64,000 nucleotides of DNA from Austropuccinia psidii. Taxonomy: Eukaryota; Basidiomycota; Pucciniomycetes; Pucciniales; Sphaerophragmiaceae. Positions 1 to 11,748 of this stretch are shown here, one piece after another. Where the stretch lies: positions 62,923,112 to 62,987,111 of the forward strand of contig JALGQZ010000004.1 in assembly GCA_023105745.1 (NCBI GenBank), given 5' to 3'. The notes beneath the pieces were generated by a model. It was not told the DNA's origin. It did not search any database and saw only the letters and a list, made by a program, of their open reading frames with translations. Both the position numbers and the translations under genes were made by a program. How positions within the stretch are numbered: position 1 is the first letter of the stretch; every line of letters starts with the position of its first letter.

Positions 1-685
1 TGAATAATCCAAAAAGGATGGTTTTTTTCTCACTAACTATTTTCTTGGTTTGCTCAATGTCACACCTCTGTGATCTGTAATTGACTTAAAAGAGTCCTCC
101 TCTTGCTGTTTTTTCCAAATCATCTTATTATTCAATCATATCTTTAGTACCAACAAGTAAGTATTAGTTAAGATCTTTTCTTAAATGTTTTAAATCTTTC
201 CAAATCAATCAGAAAGACGTGAAATCATATAAATATACTATTTTTCATAGCATTTAGCTATTATATTTTTGTATCATTGTTTTTCAGCAATTTTAATCCT
301 TTAAATTCACAATTTATTGGTCAAATCTCTCTACCAATTCTTTTCAAGGTTTTTTTGGAGTATTAGTGAGTGATTTTATTAATTATTAAAGTTTTTATCA
401 AGTAATAGTTTTCTTCAGTAATTATATTTATAATTATTATTTAAAAAGATGATTATATATTTAAATAAAAGAAGTTTTATTATCAAATACTTGTAATTGA
501 TTCTTGTAAATAATTACTGCTTACTGTTATAGTCACTAGTAGTGTATAACAAGTAAAAGAATTAATTAAGTAATTAATTATTTAATTGTGGTTATAATAA
601 ATTTATTTATTATATTTCATAAGGATAGCCATAGTACTGTTGATTAATAGTAATATTATTAATAGCTTCATAGACACATATTACA
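1..685 (+). mobile_element. LTR family D, 3' part, cut by window edge
   Basis: This stretch aligns by eye with the second half of the solo LTR at 48105-50026, in the same orientation. Shared blocks include the CAACAAGTAAGTATTAG block at about 152-168, the AAAGACGTGAAATCAT block and the terminal TTCATAGNCACAT..TTACA. The LTR ends with CA at 685. It sits inside the tail of an older family-A LTR that resumes at 686, so it is probably a solo LTR or element end inserted there. Its left end and upstream target-site duplication lie outside the window. Confidence 0.8.
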
Positions 686-917
686 GTAAGTATTGGTTTT
701 ACAGATAAGGTGTAAAGATGTCATATATGCAGTTTTTGATGGTGACTCCAATGGTGTAATTTATCTCACATTTTTATTATTTTTTTTGGTCATGATCAAG
801 AAGTTATACCTTTTTATGGCATTTTTAATTGTAATTTTAATTCTTATTCTAAAAATAAGTTTTGTAAAGTTGTTTTGTGATGTTTTTGGATATGTGGTCA
901 TATCTCAAAGGCTCACA
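686..917 (-). mobile_element. LTR family A, terminal fragment
   Basis: The 230 bp match the last part of the element A LTR as read on the plus strand (compare about 39180-39438). They include the TTTACAGAT block and end in TATGTGGTCATATCTCAAAG followed by GCTCACA. The rest of this LTR lies upstream of the window, separated by the family-D LTR at 1-685. The short open frame at 693-977 is only LTR sequence. Confidence 0.75.
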
Positions 918-1455
918 ATAAAAGATATTGTTTTATGTTATTTTTTATCATATTCCTTGTTCATATGTATGGCTTAATAAGTTTTAGTTTTAAAATGTGA
1001 CTCAGTTGAATCATTGTTGCCTTTTTTCATAGTTCTTCAAGCTTTTCAAAATACTTTATCATCAAGTGAAAATGAATTCAAAATTGATGTATATATTTTT
1101 GTATATTTCAGATTACTTATCTTTTTCTTTCCTTCAAAGCCTTCTTAAGCTCATTATAATTTTCATTCATTTTTCCTTTTTTTAAATCAAAAACCAATAT
1201 AGAACTTTGTAGTCTACTTAGTAATTCTAATATCTGTTCTACTGCAAAGCTATTGTGGATATGCTGTCTTTTTATTCACCAACTATGCTGTTCATAATGC
1301 CTTCAGAATTATACTTTGGAATGCCACTATTAATTTGGCACATTTTTAAATCAAAAATGTTTTTTTTAAATGCAGAACGGCGAAAAGGCTTGTTTCGGTG
1401 TAAACGTGCAAAATATATAATCTTGCTCATCTCGGATGCAATCATTGCTGATTTC
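918..1455. other. AT-rich 5' flank of PSF1
   Basis: AT-rich DNA between the LTR fragment and the PSF1 gene. No coding signal is clear. An open frame begins at 1255 and is continuous with PSF1 exon 1, but its first roughly 65 codons have the AT-rich composition of the flank rather than of the gene. Promoter and 5' UTR probably lie here. An additional upstream coding exon cannot be excluded. Confidence 0.4.
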
Positions 1456-1485
1456 ATGCCTGGATCTGCTAAGAATGGTGACGTA

Positions 1486-2396
1486 ATGAGCGACCCTTTT
1501 TCCGGTAGCCGGGCACCCGCCCCATCAAGGTCAAGTGACAGCACCACCGTGCTCGGCAAGCGGCCAACTGCCAGTTCTGGGCAAAGAATCGAGCCAATGT
1601 CATCTAACGACCCATCATCCTCTCAATCCCAGCCATTCAACGCACAGTCTAGCTTGCTCGCAGCGGCTGTGCGCTCGCGTGGAGCAGATGCCATTAAACC
1701 TTTCGAAGATGAGCTTGTTAGAACTCTCCAGCGGGAAACAAGGGCCATAGGTGATCAGTTAGCGCAGGCAGCCGAGCAATTCAGGCAAATGCAAGAAACG
1801 CAGGAAACCGATGATTTGCGGATGGATTCAGGAACTATATGCGCTTTGAAGATGTGTACGTGAAAAGCATGCTCCATAGACTCAAGGATGTTGACTTGGT
1901 TTTTCGTCTTTGTCGTTGGCTTACAGCGGCATCTACCGCCCGCCACAACAAGCGAGTTTTGTTAGCATATGCAATGCAACGTCGGAATGCCATCCTGGAT
2001 GCATATTGGGCTTCGTCGGCGTCGGTCGCCAACACACTTGCGGCCTCATCTTCAAACGTCAGCGCTGGCAACTCGACTGCGAGCACTGGCAGGGTTGCTG
2101 AGCCAATTGGCAAAGTGCTTACGCCAACTGAAATTGACTACCTCCGTGCTTATTCGAATCTTGTGCATGATCTTGCAAGACCCTACCAAGCTTATACGGT
2201 CAATCTTCTTGGTAATTTGTCATCAGGCCCACCCCGTGGCCTTTTCACTCAAGTAGAATGTGTGAGGGAATTGGGTGAGGTTGCTGTTGGTGATGGTGGG
2301 GGGATGATCCAATTTGAAGTCGGGAGTCGATATTATGTTAAGCGGGGGGAGGTTGAACGACTGATTGAGGGGGGTTGGCTAAAAGAAATTGATTGA
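1486..2396 (+). CDS. PSF1: GINS complex subunit Psf1 (two exons)
   Basis: Psf1 is one of four GINS proteins that join Cdc45 and MCM2-7 in the CMG replicative helicase in the nucleus. Exon 1 (1486-1855) has a Ser/Pro-rich head, then a helical stretch around FEDELVRTLQRE that fits the N-terminal A domain. Exon 2 (1927-2396) carries the family signature: HNKRVLLAYAMQRR, the EIDYLRAYSNLVHDL helix, and the C-terminal B domain with FTQVECVRELGEV, YYVKRGEVERLIEGG and the terminal WLKEI. The spliced product is about 279 residues, against roughly 200 in yeast and human; the excess is mainly the disordered head and a Ser/Ala linker. In-frame ATGs exist at 1456 and 1486. I chose 1486 because GC-rich, gene-like composition begins there. 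The usual extreme N-terminal family motif is not obvious, so an unrecognised upstream exon is possible. It is the only recognisable host gene here. Confidence 0.85.
1856..1926 (+). other. PSF1: PSF1 intron
   Basis: A 71-nt intron with donor GTACGT and acceptor CTTACAG. Exon 1 ends one base into a codon and exon 2 supplies the other two, so splicing joins the two otherwise different reading frames exactly. Without splicing the upstream frame stops at 1861. The size is typical of small fungal introns. The shift from the coil-rich exon to the conserved NKR-LLAY block also supports it. Confidence 0.8.
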
Positions 2397-2826
2397 TAAC
2401 TTTTCGACTTAGCTCCGGCCCCAGCATGAAAGCGGAATTTAGAATTCCATGATCTCAAAGACTTCAATGTCTCACCATGCACATATATTTTTATAAGTCT
2501 TGAATATCTCAGGTCTCGTCAAACCATCCTAGTTGAGGTCTTGACTGAAACAGATTGGCTTTTGCCCTTCCAAGCTTTAAAGTGTACCTGGACGGCATTT
2601 ATTGGTTTATATGTGGGAAAAAATGCTTGTGCCCCAGAAACTTCAACGTGGACCGGATGATTTTAAGTAGGAGCGAATAAGGCCCATTGTTGCAAAAATA
2701 GTTCGCTCAGGCGAATTTTGAAAAAGCAAGGGGTCGAAACCGGATTAAAGTCAGTGTCTTGTGAGTCTCTCTTTTGTGTAGAAAGATGTTAGACATGTCT
2801 GGGGTATCAATTTAGTTCTAGGTCAC
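2397..2826. other. 3' flank of PSF1
   Basis: Moderate-GC DNA directly after the PSF1 stop. It presumably holds the 3' UTR and terminator. There is no long open frame. Short stretches look weakly coding (for example GEFEKARG-like text around 2705-2735), but only across stops and frame changes. It may be the upstream part of the relic that follows. Confidence 0.35.
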
Positions 2827-3455
2827 TTCGTCTGATGCTAATCTCGTAGTATCAGATAATTGGGACAAACAAGTACATAATGCTAACGAAGCTGAACCTT
2901 CATGTTTTTAAGATGGTGAATTCTGGAAACAACTTGCATCAAATCTTGGTTTCCCACAATCTTTCAAGTTTTCTAAGATGTGATATACTTCATTAACCTC
3001 TGGCACCTGAAGCTCTAATAATTTGTATGAAGGGAGGAGGTGCACATCAAAACTTGTATGAAGTCAAGGGATGATAATGGGGGGCGGTGCGGGAATTTCC
3101 TTCCCTCATAAGGGGCCAGTGGTCTCAAGAGCTCATGAGGATTTCATACAAAAGTTATAAAAATTTGCATTGAAATATTCTGCGTCGTTTGAGAAAAAAG
3201 GTTTTGATTGATAACGTTGGCAAACGGAAGGAGAGCCCTCAAGGTGCTAGCTCACTTTCAAACTCTTAATTGCTTTTTTAAAAAAGTGCTGAGCAGCAAC
3301 TAAAAGCCATTTTACAAATCATTCCGGACATGAACAATGGCAAAGAAAGTATTGAACAAGAAATTCCATAATACAGCAAGCTAAGAGATGTTTATCAGCA
3401 TTTCATGACGCATCCAATGGGAATAGCGCCTGGAGGTGACACTGCCACCTTTTAA
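2827..3455 (+). pseudogene. Decayed coding relic, family not recognised
   Basis: Protein-like blocks follow one another on the plus strand but are split by stops and frame changes. The first, from 2822, runs through DNWDKQVHNANEAEPS, an in-frame TAA at 2909, then DGEFWKQLASNLGFPQSFKF to a TGA at 2981. A second frame gives DVIYFINLWHLKL from 2977. Others give GGGAHQNLYEVKG, then HEDFIQKL and FALKYSASFEKKGFD around 3135-3210. The last runs 3288-3455 with AEQQLKAILQIIPDMNN, a TAA after EQEIP, and an end in THPMGIAPGGDTATF before TAA. Charge and aromatic composition and the order of blocks suggest one former protein of more than 180 residues. It could be a dead host gene, a gene fragment or an unfamiliar mobile-element protein. 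I do not recognise the family. Confidence 0.45.
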
Positions 3456-6400
3456 ATTTAAGATTAGGAGAGTTTTTTTGGTGGGGCCAAAATGTGATTT
3501 GAAAAATTTAACTGAATTTCAATTATGAATTTTTGCGGCCTAAATACAACTTCGGCACGTTATGCTTATTGAACTAACTTTCGCTGCAAAACGTCTAAAA
3601 CATCTTGCAAGCATTACTCAATAAGTTAATACTCAATTAATGTCACATTTATGCGAGTGTCTTTTCATGCTGATGACGTTCTAGACTGCAATTATGAAAA
3701 ATACCCTTATTGCCTTTTTAGTGCAGTTCTTTGAAAGATTTTTTTGAAAATGCGCGTTCTTTGCGGCCCTCAGTCTGCCTGCCCTTTGGAAAACCTTACA
3801 ATAAAAATATCCCAAAAAAATGGTATCGTTGAGCTGTAGGCGTCTTTTAAATAACATGAGGACATTGATTATCTTCCTTTCACGTCATTAGCTTCTGAGT
3901 GTATTATAATTTTTCTTGAATTTTTAAAGAGGTTTCATAGAGTCTTGAAATCTCGTGTGCCTGGTCCTAAGTTGTCTTTTTTTGAAAATTTACAATTTCA
4001 GCTTTTTGATCTTTCCAAATCCTTCAGAAAGCTTTGGCTCACACTTTCTAGCCAAAAAAATATGGATTTCGTTACTTAAAATTTCTTATCCGCAGCTTTG
4101 TAACAAAACAAGTAGATTTTTTGAAGCAGAAAAGAAATCTTGCTCAATGCAAAAGCCAGTTTCTTGATTTTTAAAGATATATTAGGGAACTTGGCCTTGG
4201 CTTGATTGTTTCAGATGAAAGATACAAATTGTTGGAATAATTCTAATTTTGTTTCCAGGAAAGAGCAGAAAATGTTAAGATCCTTCCAAATTTGTTGTCA
4301 GTTTTTGATATTTCTAATTGAAACATCTTATTTCTCGAGCCTTATTTCTTTTTTTCCATCTCTATAATTCATTTATCTATTTATTTATTTTCACACGCAG
4401 TCTTTTCTTAAGGGATTAGAATATATATTTTTCTGAAATGTTAAAAGGAAAAGTCTTTCTTATTTAGTATTATGAAGTCATACCATGATTATGCTTTTGT
4501 CAGATACTTGATTTGATATGGAGCTTCAATTTTTAATTCAAAATAAATGAAAACCTTCAGGAAAATTAAAAGAGAACAGTTTCTTGACTTATAACTGGAA
4601 TAATAAAAGAAGGAATGAAATTTCAAAATTAAGCTTATCAACCTTATTATGTTTCATCAAGTTGAAAAGATTATTAGATTCTACAAGTAATTACAAATTA
4701 TAATATATCTCAGAGCTTTTATCCAATTTCATATACTCTCATTAGGTTTTATTCTACTAATTTTCAAACATAAAGAGAATACTTTTTGATTCCAGATAGT
4801 ATATTATTTTGAATCAAAAAACTCATAATCTTAGAAAAGTTGGTTTTTGTTTCCTCAAATCCCAAAATCTAATTAAATATTCTTCTTCCTTGTTTTATTT
4901 TTCATTTTTTATTTAAAGTTTTTCTATCATGTATTTAAGAATAAATAAGCTTTGAAAAACAGCACCTGATCAATTAAAAAGTATATATACCCAGGAAGAA
5001 TTTATCAATTACATAAAAATGTGTCAAATCACTTATTTTGTATGAGTAAATGAGGAATAACTCAGAAGTATTGGGAATTTAATTTTCAAGAGAGGTTGTT
5101 TTAGTGGTTTGATGGTCAAAAATCTTCAAAAAAAAAATACACATTTTGGGGTATTTGTTTAATTTTGGTGATATTTTCAGTTATATTCAATCTCAAACCA
5201 ACCATGTTGCATAAGATGGTTAATTCTCATCTCTAAAGCATTATTTGATTCATTTGAAATTCAAAAAAATTGAGTCCATAGACCTGATATTCATTTCCAT
5301 ATCAAGTAAAATTGAGCCAAAGCCAAGAATAAAGTAATAGTATTATAGTAGAAACTTCCAAAGCATGGATTTTCTGGGTTAATTATTTGTGTTTTTTTAG
5401 TTTTGTTAGAAATGACACTACCTTTCAATATTTATATTGTAAATATCATGGATTTTAACAATTAATTTAGAATGTTAAGTCCTTATTAACACAACAGTTT
5501 CATCAATAATAGCTTATTATATTCATATCAATTGGTTGAATTAATCATTCTACATATTTTTTCCGAGATATAGTTCTCTTTGTAATATAATGCTCTAGAT
5601 GCCTCATATTTTTATCTCTTCTCAAAAATAGAAAGATAATGATTTGGAGGGAGATTAAACGAGATTTTTTGAATAATTGAATTCATTGAAGCTTCTTTAA
5701 TCCATAAAAAAGAAGGGATTAGTATTGATTTATATATATGCTATTTTAGGCTGAATGAGTCTGCTGAAGGTGCTGTACCTAATTTAAATATAAGTCTTGT
5801 GCTATATTAATTTAAAATATAATTAATTATTATATTTTCAATTCAATTCATTATATTTATTAGAATTCCAATTTTTCAAAGATTGAATATTCAAAATTTG
5901 AATTTTCTCCTTTGTCCTAAGAGTTCAAATTCACTGTTTTTTGTTTTTGAAATGATAGATATCAAAATTTTTATATTTATAGAAGTGGAATTTCTTAAAT
6001 GATTAATATATAAGAAATCAAAATAAAAAAATGAAAGAAAGAATAATCTTTATATATGTAATCTTCAATGCTTTAGACACTAAATTCCATTCTATTAAGC
6101 TACTATAGGGATATTCTTTTGTTACACTTAATACTAGTGAACTAAATATTACTACTGATAGGTAGATTTGAGCTTTACTTTAATATAACAAATGTCCATA
6201 AATTTTTCCTCTGAAGAATAAATTTTTATTTTTTTGAAATAATAGTTATATTTAAGACTTAAATATATTACATATCAGTAGGCTTTATGATACATAGAGC
6301 CTAAAAGTCTGATCTGGACTATATGATTATTAAATTTTCAGCTCAAAAATAACCCCTTTCAAATATAAATTCACTATTGGTCTTGTTCAGCTCACATAAT

Positions 6401-6821
6401 TTTTATTAAATATACTTTTAGATCTTATAAATTCCTTTCCATTCTCAACATAATAAATAGGATAATTCAAAGTATCTTTAGCAATTTCACTCAAATTTAA
6501 CAGGAATTTTGTTTCCTTATAAATTGGAATTACTAATCATTTATTTTTTTTATCATAAAGCCTGAATATTATTTTTTATTTTGAATATCTCCAAGCTGAC
6601 AGCCCCTTATCTCAACATACAATTAGATACTGAGAGAGGGGTAAATCTTTGATTTCTATTATATTATACTTTTTCAGAAGCTTTTCAAAATTAAATGAAA
6701 ATTATAAAATTAGGTATAAAGATTATCAAAAAAATGATCAGTCAAAAATTAGAAAAGACTTTTGGTATCTTAAAAACTACTTAACTTTTAATTTTCTCAA
6801 TAATTTCCATATTATGGATCT
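3456..6821. other. AT-rich DNA, no recognisable gene
   Basis: The first 900 bases have moderate GC and short open frames only. From about 4380 the sequence becomes strongly AT-rich with many homopolymer runs. On the minus strand about 6375-6500 translates to a protein-like stretch (LNLSEIAKDTLNYPIYYVEN), suggesting a very old element remnant, but no family can be named. No LTR, TIR or RNA gene was seen. Confidence 0.4.
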
Positions 6822-6826
6822 AAAAT

Positions 6827-8724
6827 TGTAAGGTTTGACTATGAAACAATAAGTAAAAATTACCAATTTTTACTTATTGTACTATGAATGTCCTTATAAA
6901 TAAAATAAATAAGATAAAAACATAATTATAATCATAAAGAATTATTATAATCATGGCGTAAAAATAATTATATTTTTGAATAAATATATTAATATAAGAT
7001 AATTAATATACTTAAAAGCACTTTATTATTGTTACCAACAAATAATAAAGGCATAAAAAATTGTTTTTTATAAATAAAAAGCAATCAATAGCGATAATAT
7101 TACCAATATTAAAGTTATTTATTAATATAAGAATTATTACAAATAATAATTAAAGAGAAAATAACCTACTTTTAACACTTAATTTAATAATTTTGAAAGG
7201 TTTTACGCCAAAATAATGTAAACGCAATTCATACAAACTGTATTTACAAATAAAAATAGAGAAATTACAAATATTCTTTAATTTTTACATGGAAATTGAG
7301 TTAAAGAGATTTTTGAACAAAAACAATTAAATAATTGATGTAATCACGTCAAGATTGATGATTATAAGAAACATGATCTTTGGTCTTTGATAATATAAAA
7401 GTTTTATATATAAAGAATAAATAATTTACCTCTTGATTTAATCATTTTAGTGTTTTCAATACATCTGAGGGGAAAAAGAGCAAAAAGAGCTCTATTTATA
7501 GTAAATACCTCCCTCCTAGAGTCCAGTAGGCTTCTAGTAGACGTTTACTGATGATATCTACTAGAAGTGATTGGTATTTTAAGTTTTAGTGATGATTAAA
7601 TTATGATCAAACCATCTTATCTCATTATTACACCATTATTTAGAGTTATCACTATAACTCTAAGTTTGATGATGTCATAGGCTTGGAAGAACCCCAAAAT
7701 TCATGGATTTTATTATTTTTAATCATGAATTAATAGTATTCACCAATTTTATTACTCATATGACTGTTAAACTTAATTTAAGATTACAGTGAGTGATCAT
7801 AAATGATCAAAATCAAGCTCAAACTTTGATCTTTAATAACTTTTAATTTTTACATGCTACAGCTATTCAGAGAGTGAATAATGATAGCTTGGAATGTCCT
7901 TATTAAATTGCCAAGAGAAATTTATTACATAATCAAAACTCTATTTTTGATGATTTTTTTTGTAACTCATCTTTTCTGTTGAAATGTAATATTTGAAACT
8001 TCAAACCATGATTTCAAGGGGTTATAACTTGAATATTATAATAAGAATTACATCATTATTAGCAAATGAGCTAGTAGAATCTTACTGTCTACTTATTTTT
8101 AAGTTTGGACTACTTTCACAACAAAGTGGTCAACAGCCCAATGATTTTGATCAATAAACCATTACAAGTTTTAACCTTGTTTATAACTTTTTAAAAAAAG
8201 TTCATATCTGTGCTCTTACAATAATTAAGTGGTTATCCATGATTTAGCTCTCTATATTGCATATTTCAAGAGATATTAGCTAAAAACCATGAATATATGC
8301 ATTGACCAAAAAATTGCAGATATTCAGCTTAATTCCTTAAGTATTAACTTTAGAGAATAGCTTTATAATTGTTTTATGTGTGGATCTTTGTGGGGAATCC
8401 AATGGTACAATCCATTTTACATGTTGTTTTATTGGTTTCTGAAATAATTAATGGTTTATGTTCTCTATAAGGTATTATTACTTATAACTCATTAAATATT
8501 GACTTTATAGATATGCCATAAAAATAGTATATGTGTATTTTACCATGAGGAATATCATGGTGTAATTTATTTCAAACTTTTATTAATTATATTATGCTTT
8601 AATTCAGATTTTGTAATTATTTATGGTATTTTTCTAATTTTTGAGATAATTATCATAAGTATAATTATTACAGAAATTTTGCTGTGACCTTTTTGGGTAT
8701 GTGGTCATATCTCAAAGGCTCACA
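6827..8724 (-). mobile_element. Solo LTR, family A (A')
   Basis: An 1898-bp LTR beginning TGTAAGGTTTGACTATGAAA and ending CTCAAAGGCTCACA, colinear with both LTRs of element A (37414-39438 and 46065-48090). A perfect 5-bp target-site duplication AAAAT flanks it (6822-6826 and 8725-8729). No internal element sequence is attached, so it is the scar of LTR-LTR recombination. It contains the family promoter region, with CTATTTATAG at about 7492-7501 on the plus strand. Confidence 0.93.
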
Positions 8725-8729
8725 AAAAT

Positions 8730-9412
8730 GAAATATGAATTTTCTTCAAAATATTAAACAAGTTTTTTAATTATCTTTTCTTTCCATTTGATAAATTTAT
8801 GCTTTGAATTTTCTCCACCTTTTTATTTAACATTGAAAAGATGAACAGAGTTTTTATATTATCAATTTTGATCTACAAATTTATTCTTGATGATATTGCT
8901 ATCTTTGAGGCTTTTGAATTAAAAACAAGGATATCATTGGCTATAAAAATCCTGAATATGTCTCAAAGGGGAAATATAATCTCAAATATATTCAGAATTA
9001 ATTTTATAATAATTTAGTCACAGACTTCCACTTTTTTTCATATGAAATTCTTTCAGAGTTCTGTGATTAATACATCAGGAATTATAATAATTAATTTCAA
9101 ATTTTTATTTAATTAATTTGATATGGAATTAGAACATTTTAAAAATATATTCATTCTCAATTTATCAAGACTATATAATACTCTAATAACATATAATTTG
9201 GTTAGTTATGGGAAGAACTTCATTCAGGTACCTAGACTCATTTTTTTTCAATATCTCAGCTATAAACCAAAACAAAACTTGGTTATAAATAAAAATAAAA
9301 TTTACTATGAATATGAAATTTCTTCAAGGGAATTTGAAAAAATTATATTATTAGAGAGTAATATTTAAACTTGATTATCAATAATTTGAAATATTATGAT
9401 CTTATCTCTTAT
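8730..9412. other. AT-rich DNA, no recognisable gene
   Basis: AT-rich sequence between a solo LTR and an LTR fragment. The 81-codon open frame at 9123-9368 has low-complexity Ile/Asn/Tyr/Lys composition, as expected by chance in such DNA. Nothing in it could be assigned. Confidence 0.4.
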
Positions 9413-9800
9413 TTAGAGCCTGTGATATATGTAAAACATACCAATAAAGCCACAAATTATATTATGGCCATACAGATTAATCATGAGCTTACCTATTAAG
9501 TTAATTTAAAGCATCATTTTATTCAATAATATAATATCTCTATTTTGGATAAAAAAATCTATAATTATTTCATATTTGGATTATATACAAAACATGACCA
9601 AGGATAACTCCATAGTCTATGATACACAAAAAAAAAATTTCTTGTCTGCTATCTGAGATGATTTAAAAATTCTTCATAAGCCTAAACTCTTTGAAAAAAA
9701 TTTATTTAAACCTCACTTTGAATTTATCCCATGTATATATATAGTTACAAAAACTATGTTTAAATTAAGGAATCGTGTGCATTTACTGAATTGGCTAGGG
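9413..9800 (+). mobile_element. Degraded LTR fragment, family C
   Basis: The start resembles the first 45 bp of the element C LTR (AGAGCCTGTGATATATGTAAAACATACC against TGTGAGCCTGTGAGG..). About 360 bp further on it shares the ATTTACTGAATTGGCTA block, at the same relative distance as in the LTR at 24716. It is heavily mutated and cut short by the family-D LTR that begins at 9818. No matching right part was identified with confidence after 17481. Confidence 0.55.
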
Positions 9801-11062
9801 ACTCACAGCACAAGTCGTGTTATCCTTGAGGTATATTACACATACAAAAATAGGCCACAATCAATATCAAAATAACTTCTTGAATATACATAACCAATAA
9901 TTCATACATAGATACAAAATTCATTATTTTTAATATAAAAAAATATGAGAAGCCTTTTTTTAAGATGGTAAATCCCTGGATTTAAAGCCAGATTTAAATT
10001 CTATACAAAACTTCACCTAGGGTAGCTCCATTAGGTGAATAAGCTTAAATTGCATCTATGAGATGGTAATAGGTAAAATACTTCAACCACTAATCATTAA
10101 TACCACATAAAATAATTGTTAAAATTGTTGTTTTTTCATTTTCACACCAAAATAATGATATTGTGAGAAGTCTTGTAATCCTTTGAGATATCACCACATA
10201 TCCAAAAGCTTCACAAGAAAAATTTACTATAATTATTATTCTGAAATAATTATCTTAAAACAAGTGAAAATTCCATAAATAGGAATAAATTCTTAATTAC
10301 CTTAAATTCTGATGAGTAAAGATTTCAAATAAATTACATAATTATATTTGTAAAATGTGACTATGAAACTGATGATAATATTACTATTAATTAATAGTAC
10401 TATGTCTGTTCTTATGAAATATAATAATAAAATATTATTGTAACCACAACTAAATAATTAAATAATTAGTTCTTTCATGTGTTAAACACTACTAGTGATT
10501 TTAACAGTGAGCAGTAATTGTCTACAAGAATCAATTACATGAAGATTTTAATAATAAAACTTCTTTTATTAAAAGAATAAAATTATTTTAATATATAATT
10601 ATCTTTTGCAAGAATAATTATAAAGATATTTTCTGAAGAAAACTAATTTTTTAGAGAAAAACTTTAAGAATTAAAGATAAATCACTCATTAATATTCCAA
10701 AGAGCTTATTGAAAGATAAGATAGAGAGATTTGACGTAGAATTGTGGATTTAATGCATCAAAAATGTATTTATAACAGTATTACAACAATATATAGCTGG
10801 ATTCTATGATTTAACATCCTTCCAATTGATTCTGAAAGAATTGAAACACTTAAGAATAGCTTTAACTAATACTTACTTGTTGGTAACAATGATATAAATG
10901 GATAATAAGATGATTTTTGGAAAAAACAGCAAGAGGAGGCCTCTTTTAAGTCTAAGACAGCTCACAGAGGCGTGCAATGGAGAAAAATTCAAAATCAGTG
11001 AGTGAGAAAACAATAAACCTTTTTGGATTATTGATTTCATCATCTGTTGTCGCATAAGATTG

Positions 11063-11344
11063 TCATAATTCCTTAATTGAGGTTTCTATGTGACTACCAA
11101 CCCAAATATGGTTAAGACTAAAAGGAGTAACACCTGTAAATCTTCTTTTATTCCAAAAAATCATTGATTTCTCAAAGTTATCAATTTTATTTGTAACTTC
11201 ATCACAGGTTTTATTTACTGTGAATTTTTGAAGATTCAGTGTTTCATGTGGAATAATCAAAAATGGACTGGAAGTAAAACTTTTAATTTTACTAGTAGAA
11301 CCAGAATTCTTTTTGGCTGTACCATATATAATACAGTTCTCCAT
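11063..11344 (-). other. LTR-internal open frame (93 codons), family D
   Basis: An element-sense open frame in LTR D'. The solo LTR at 48105-50026 has a related frame at 49031-49228. Both read M-NCIIYGT, then TSKIKSFT, ETLNLQKFTV, TCDE and IDNFEKSMI before the second copy shifts frame. They come from independent insertions of one LTR family, so the similarity may only reflect common ancestry of the DNA. No domain is recognised. It is probably non-coding; it is noted because both copies keep the frame over about 60 codons. Confidence 0.25.
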
Positions 11345-11748
11345 TGGTCCTGAAAGTTTCAGAAATATTAATCAAGAGTTGTATTTTTAATGAATTTTTG
11401 AAGTTTTTACCTCATTCCTACGTAGAATTGCAAATATCAGTCTATGACTGGTTGCTATGAGGTAAAACAATGGATACTAGTCCAAGAAGGGTTTTAATTA
11501 CTCTTTTAGGGCTTATAAATGGAAAGTAATTAAGAATTGGCATGGTTACAGCAGTCTAAGTAGCTTTTTACCTCCTTGGCATGTCAAAATAGCAGGTTAT
11601 TTGGTATTTTCTTAAGATTTACTGTACTTGTAACATGGTAACCAAGTTCCCAAAGTGTTTTAGTTTACCAATTGGGCCAAGATCAGCCATGGATCCAAGC
11701 TTTGGAGCTTTCCACAGCTCTGAGGCCTCAGAAGTTGGGTACCCTGGC

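Noticed and set aside
1272..2113. Minus-strand and alternative-frame open frames over PSF1
   Set aside because: They are shadows of the PSF1 exons; the Psf1 signature is in the plus-strand spliced frame only.
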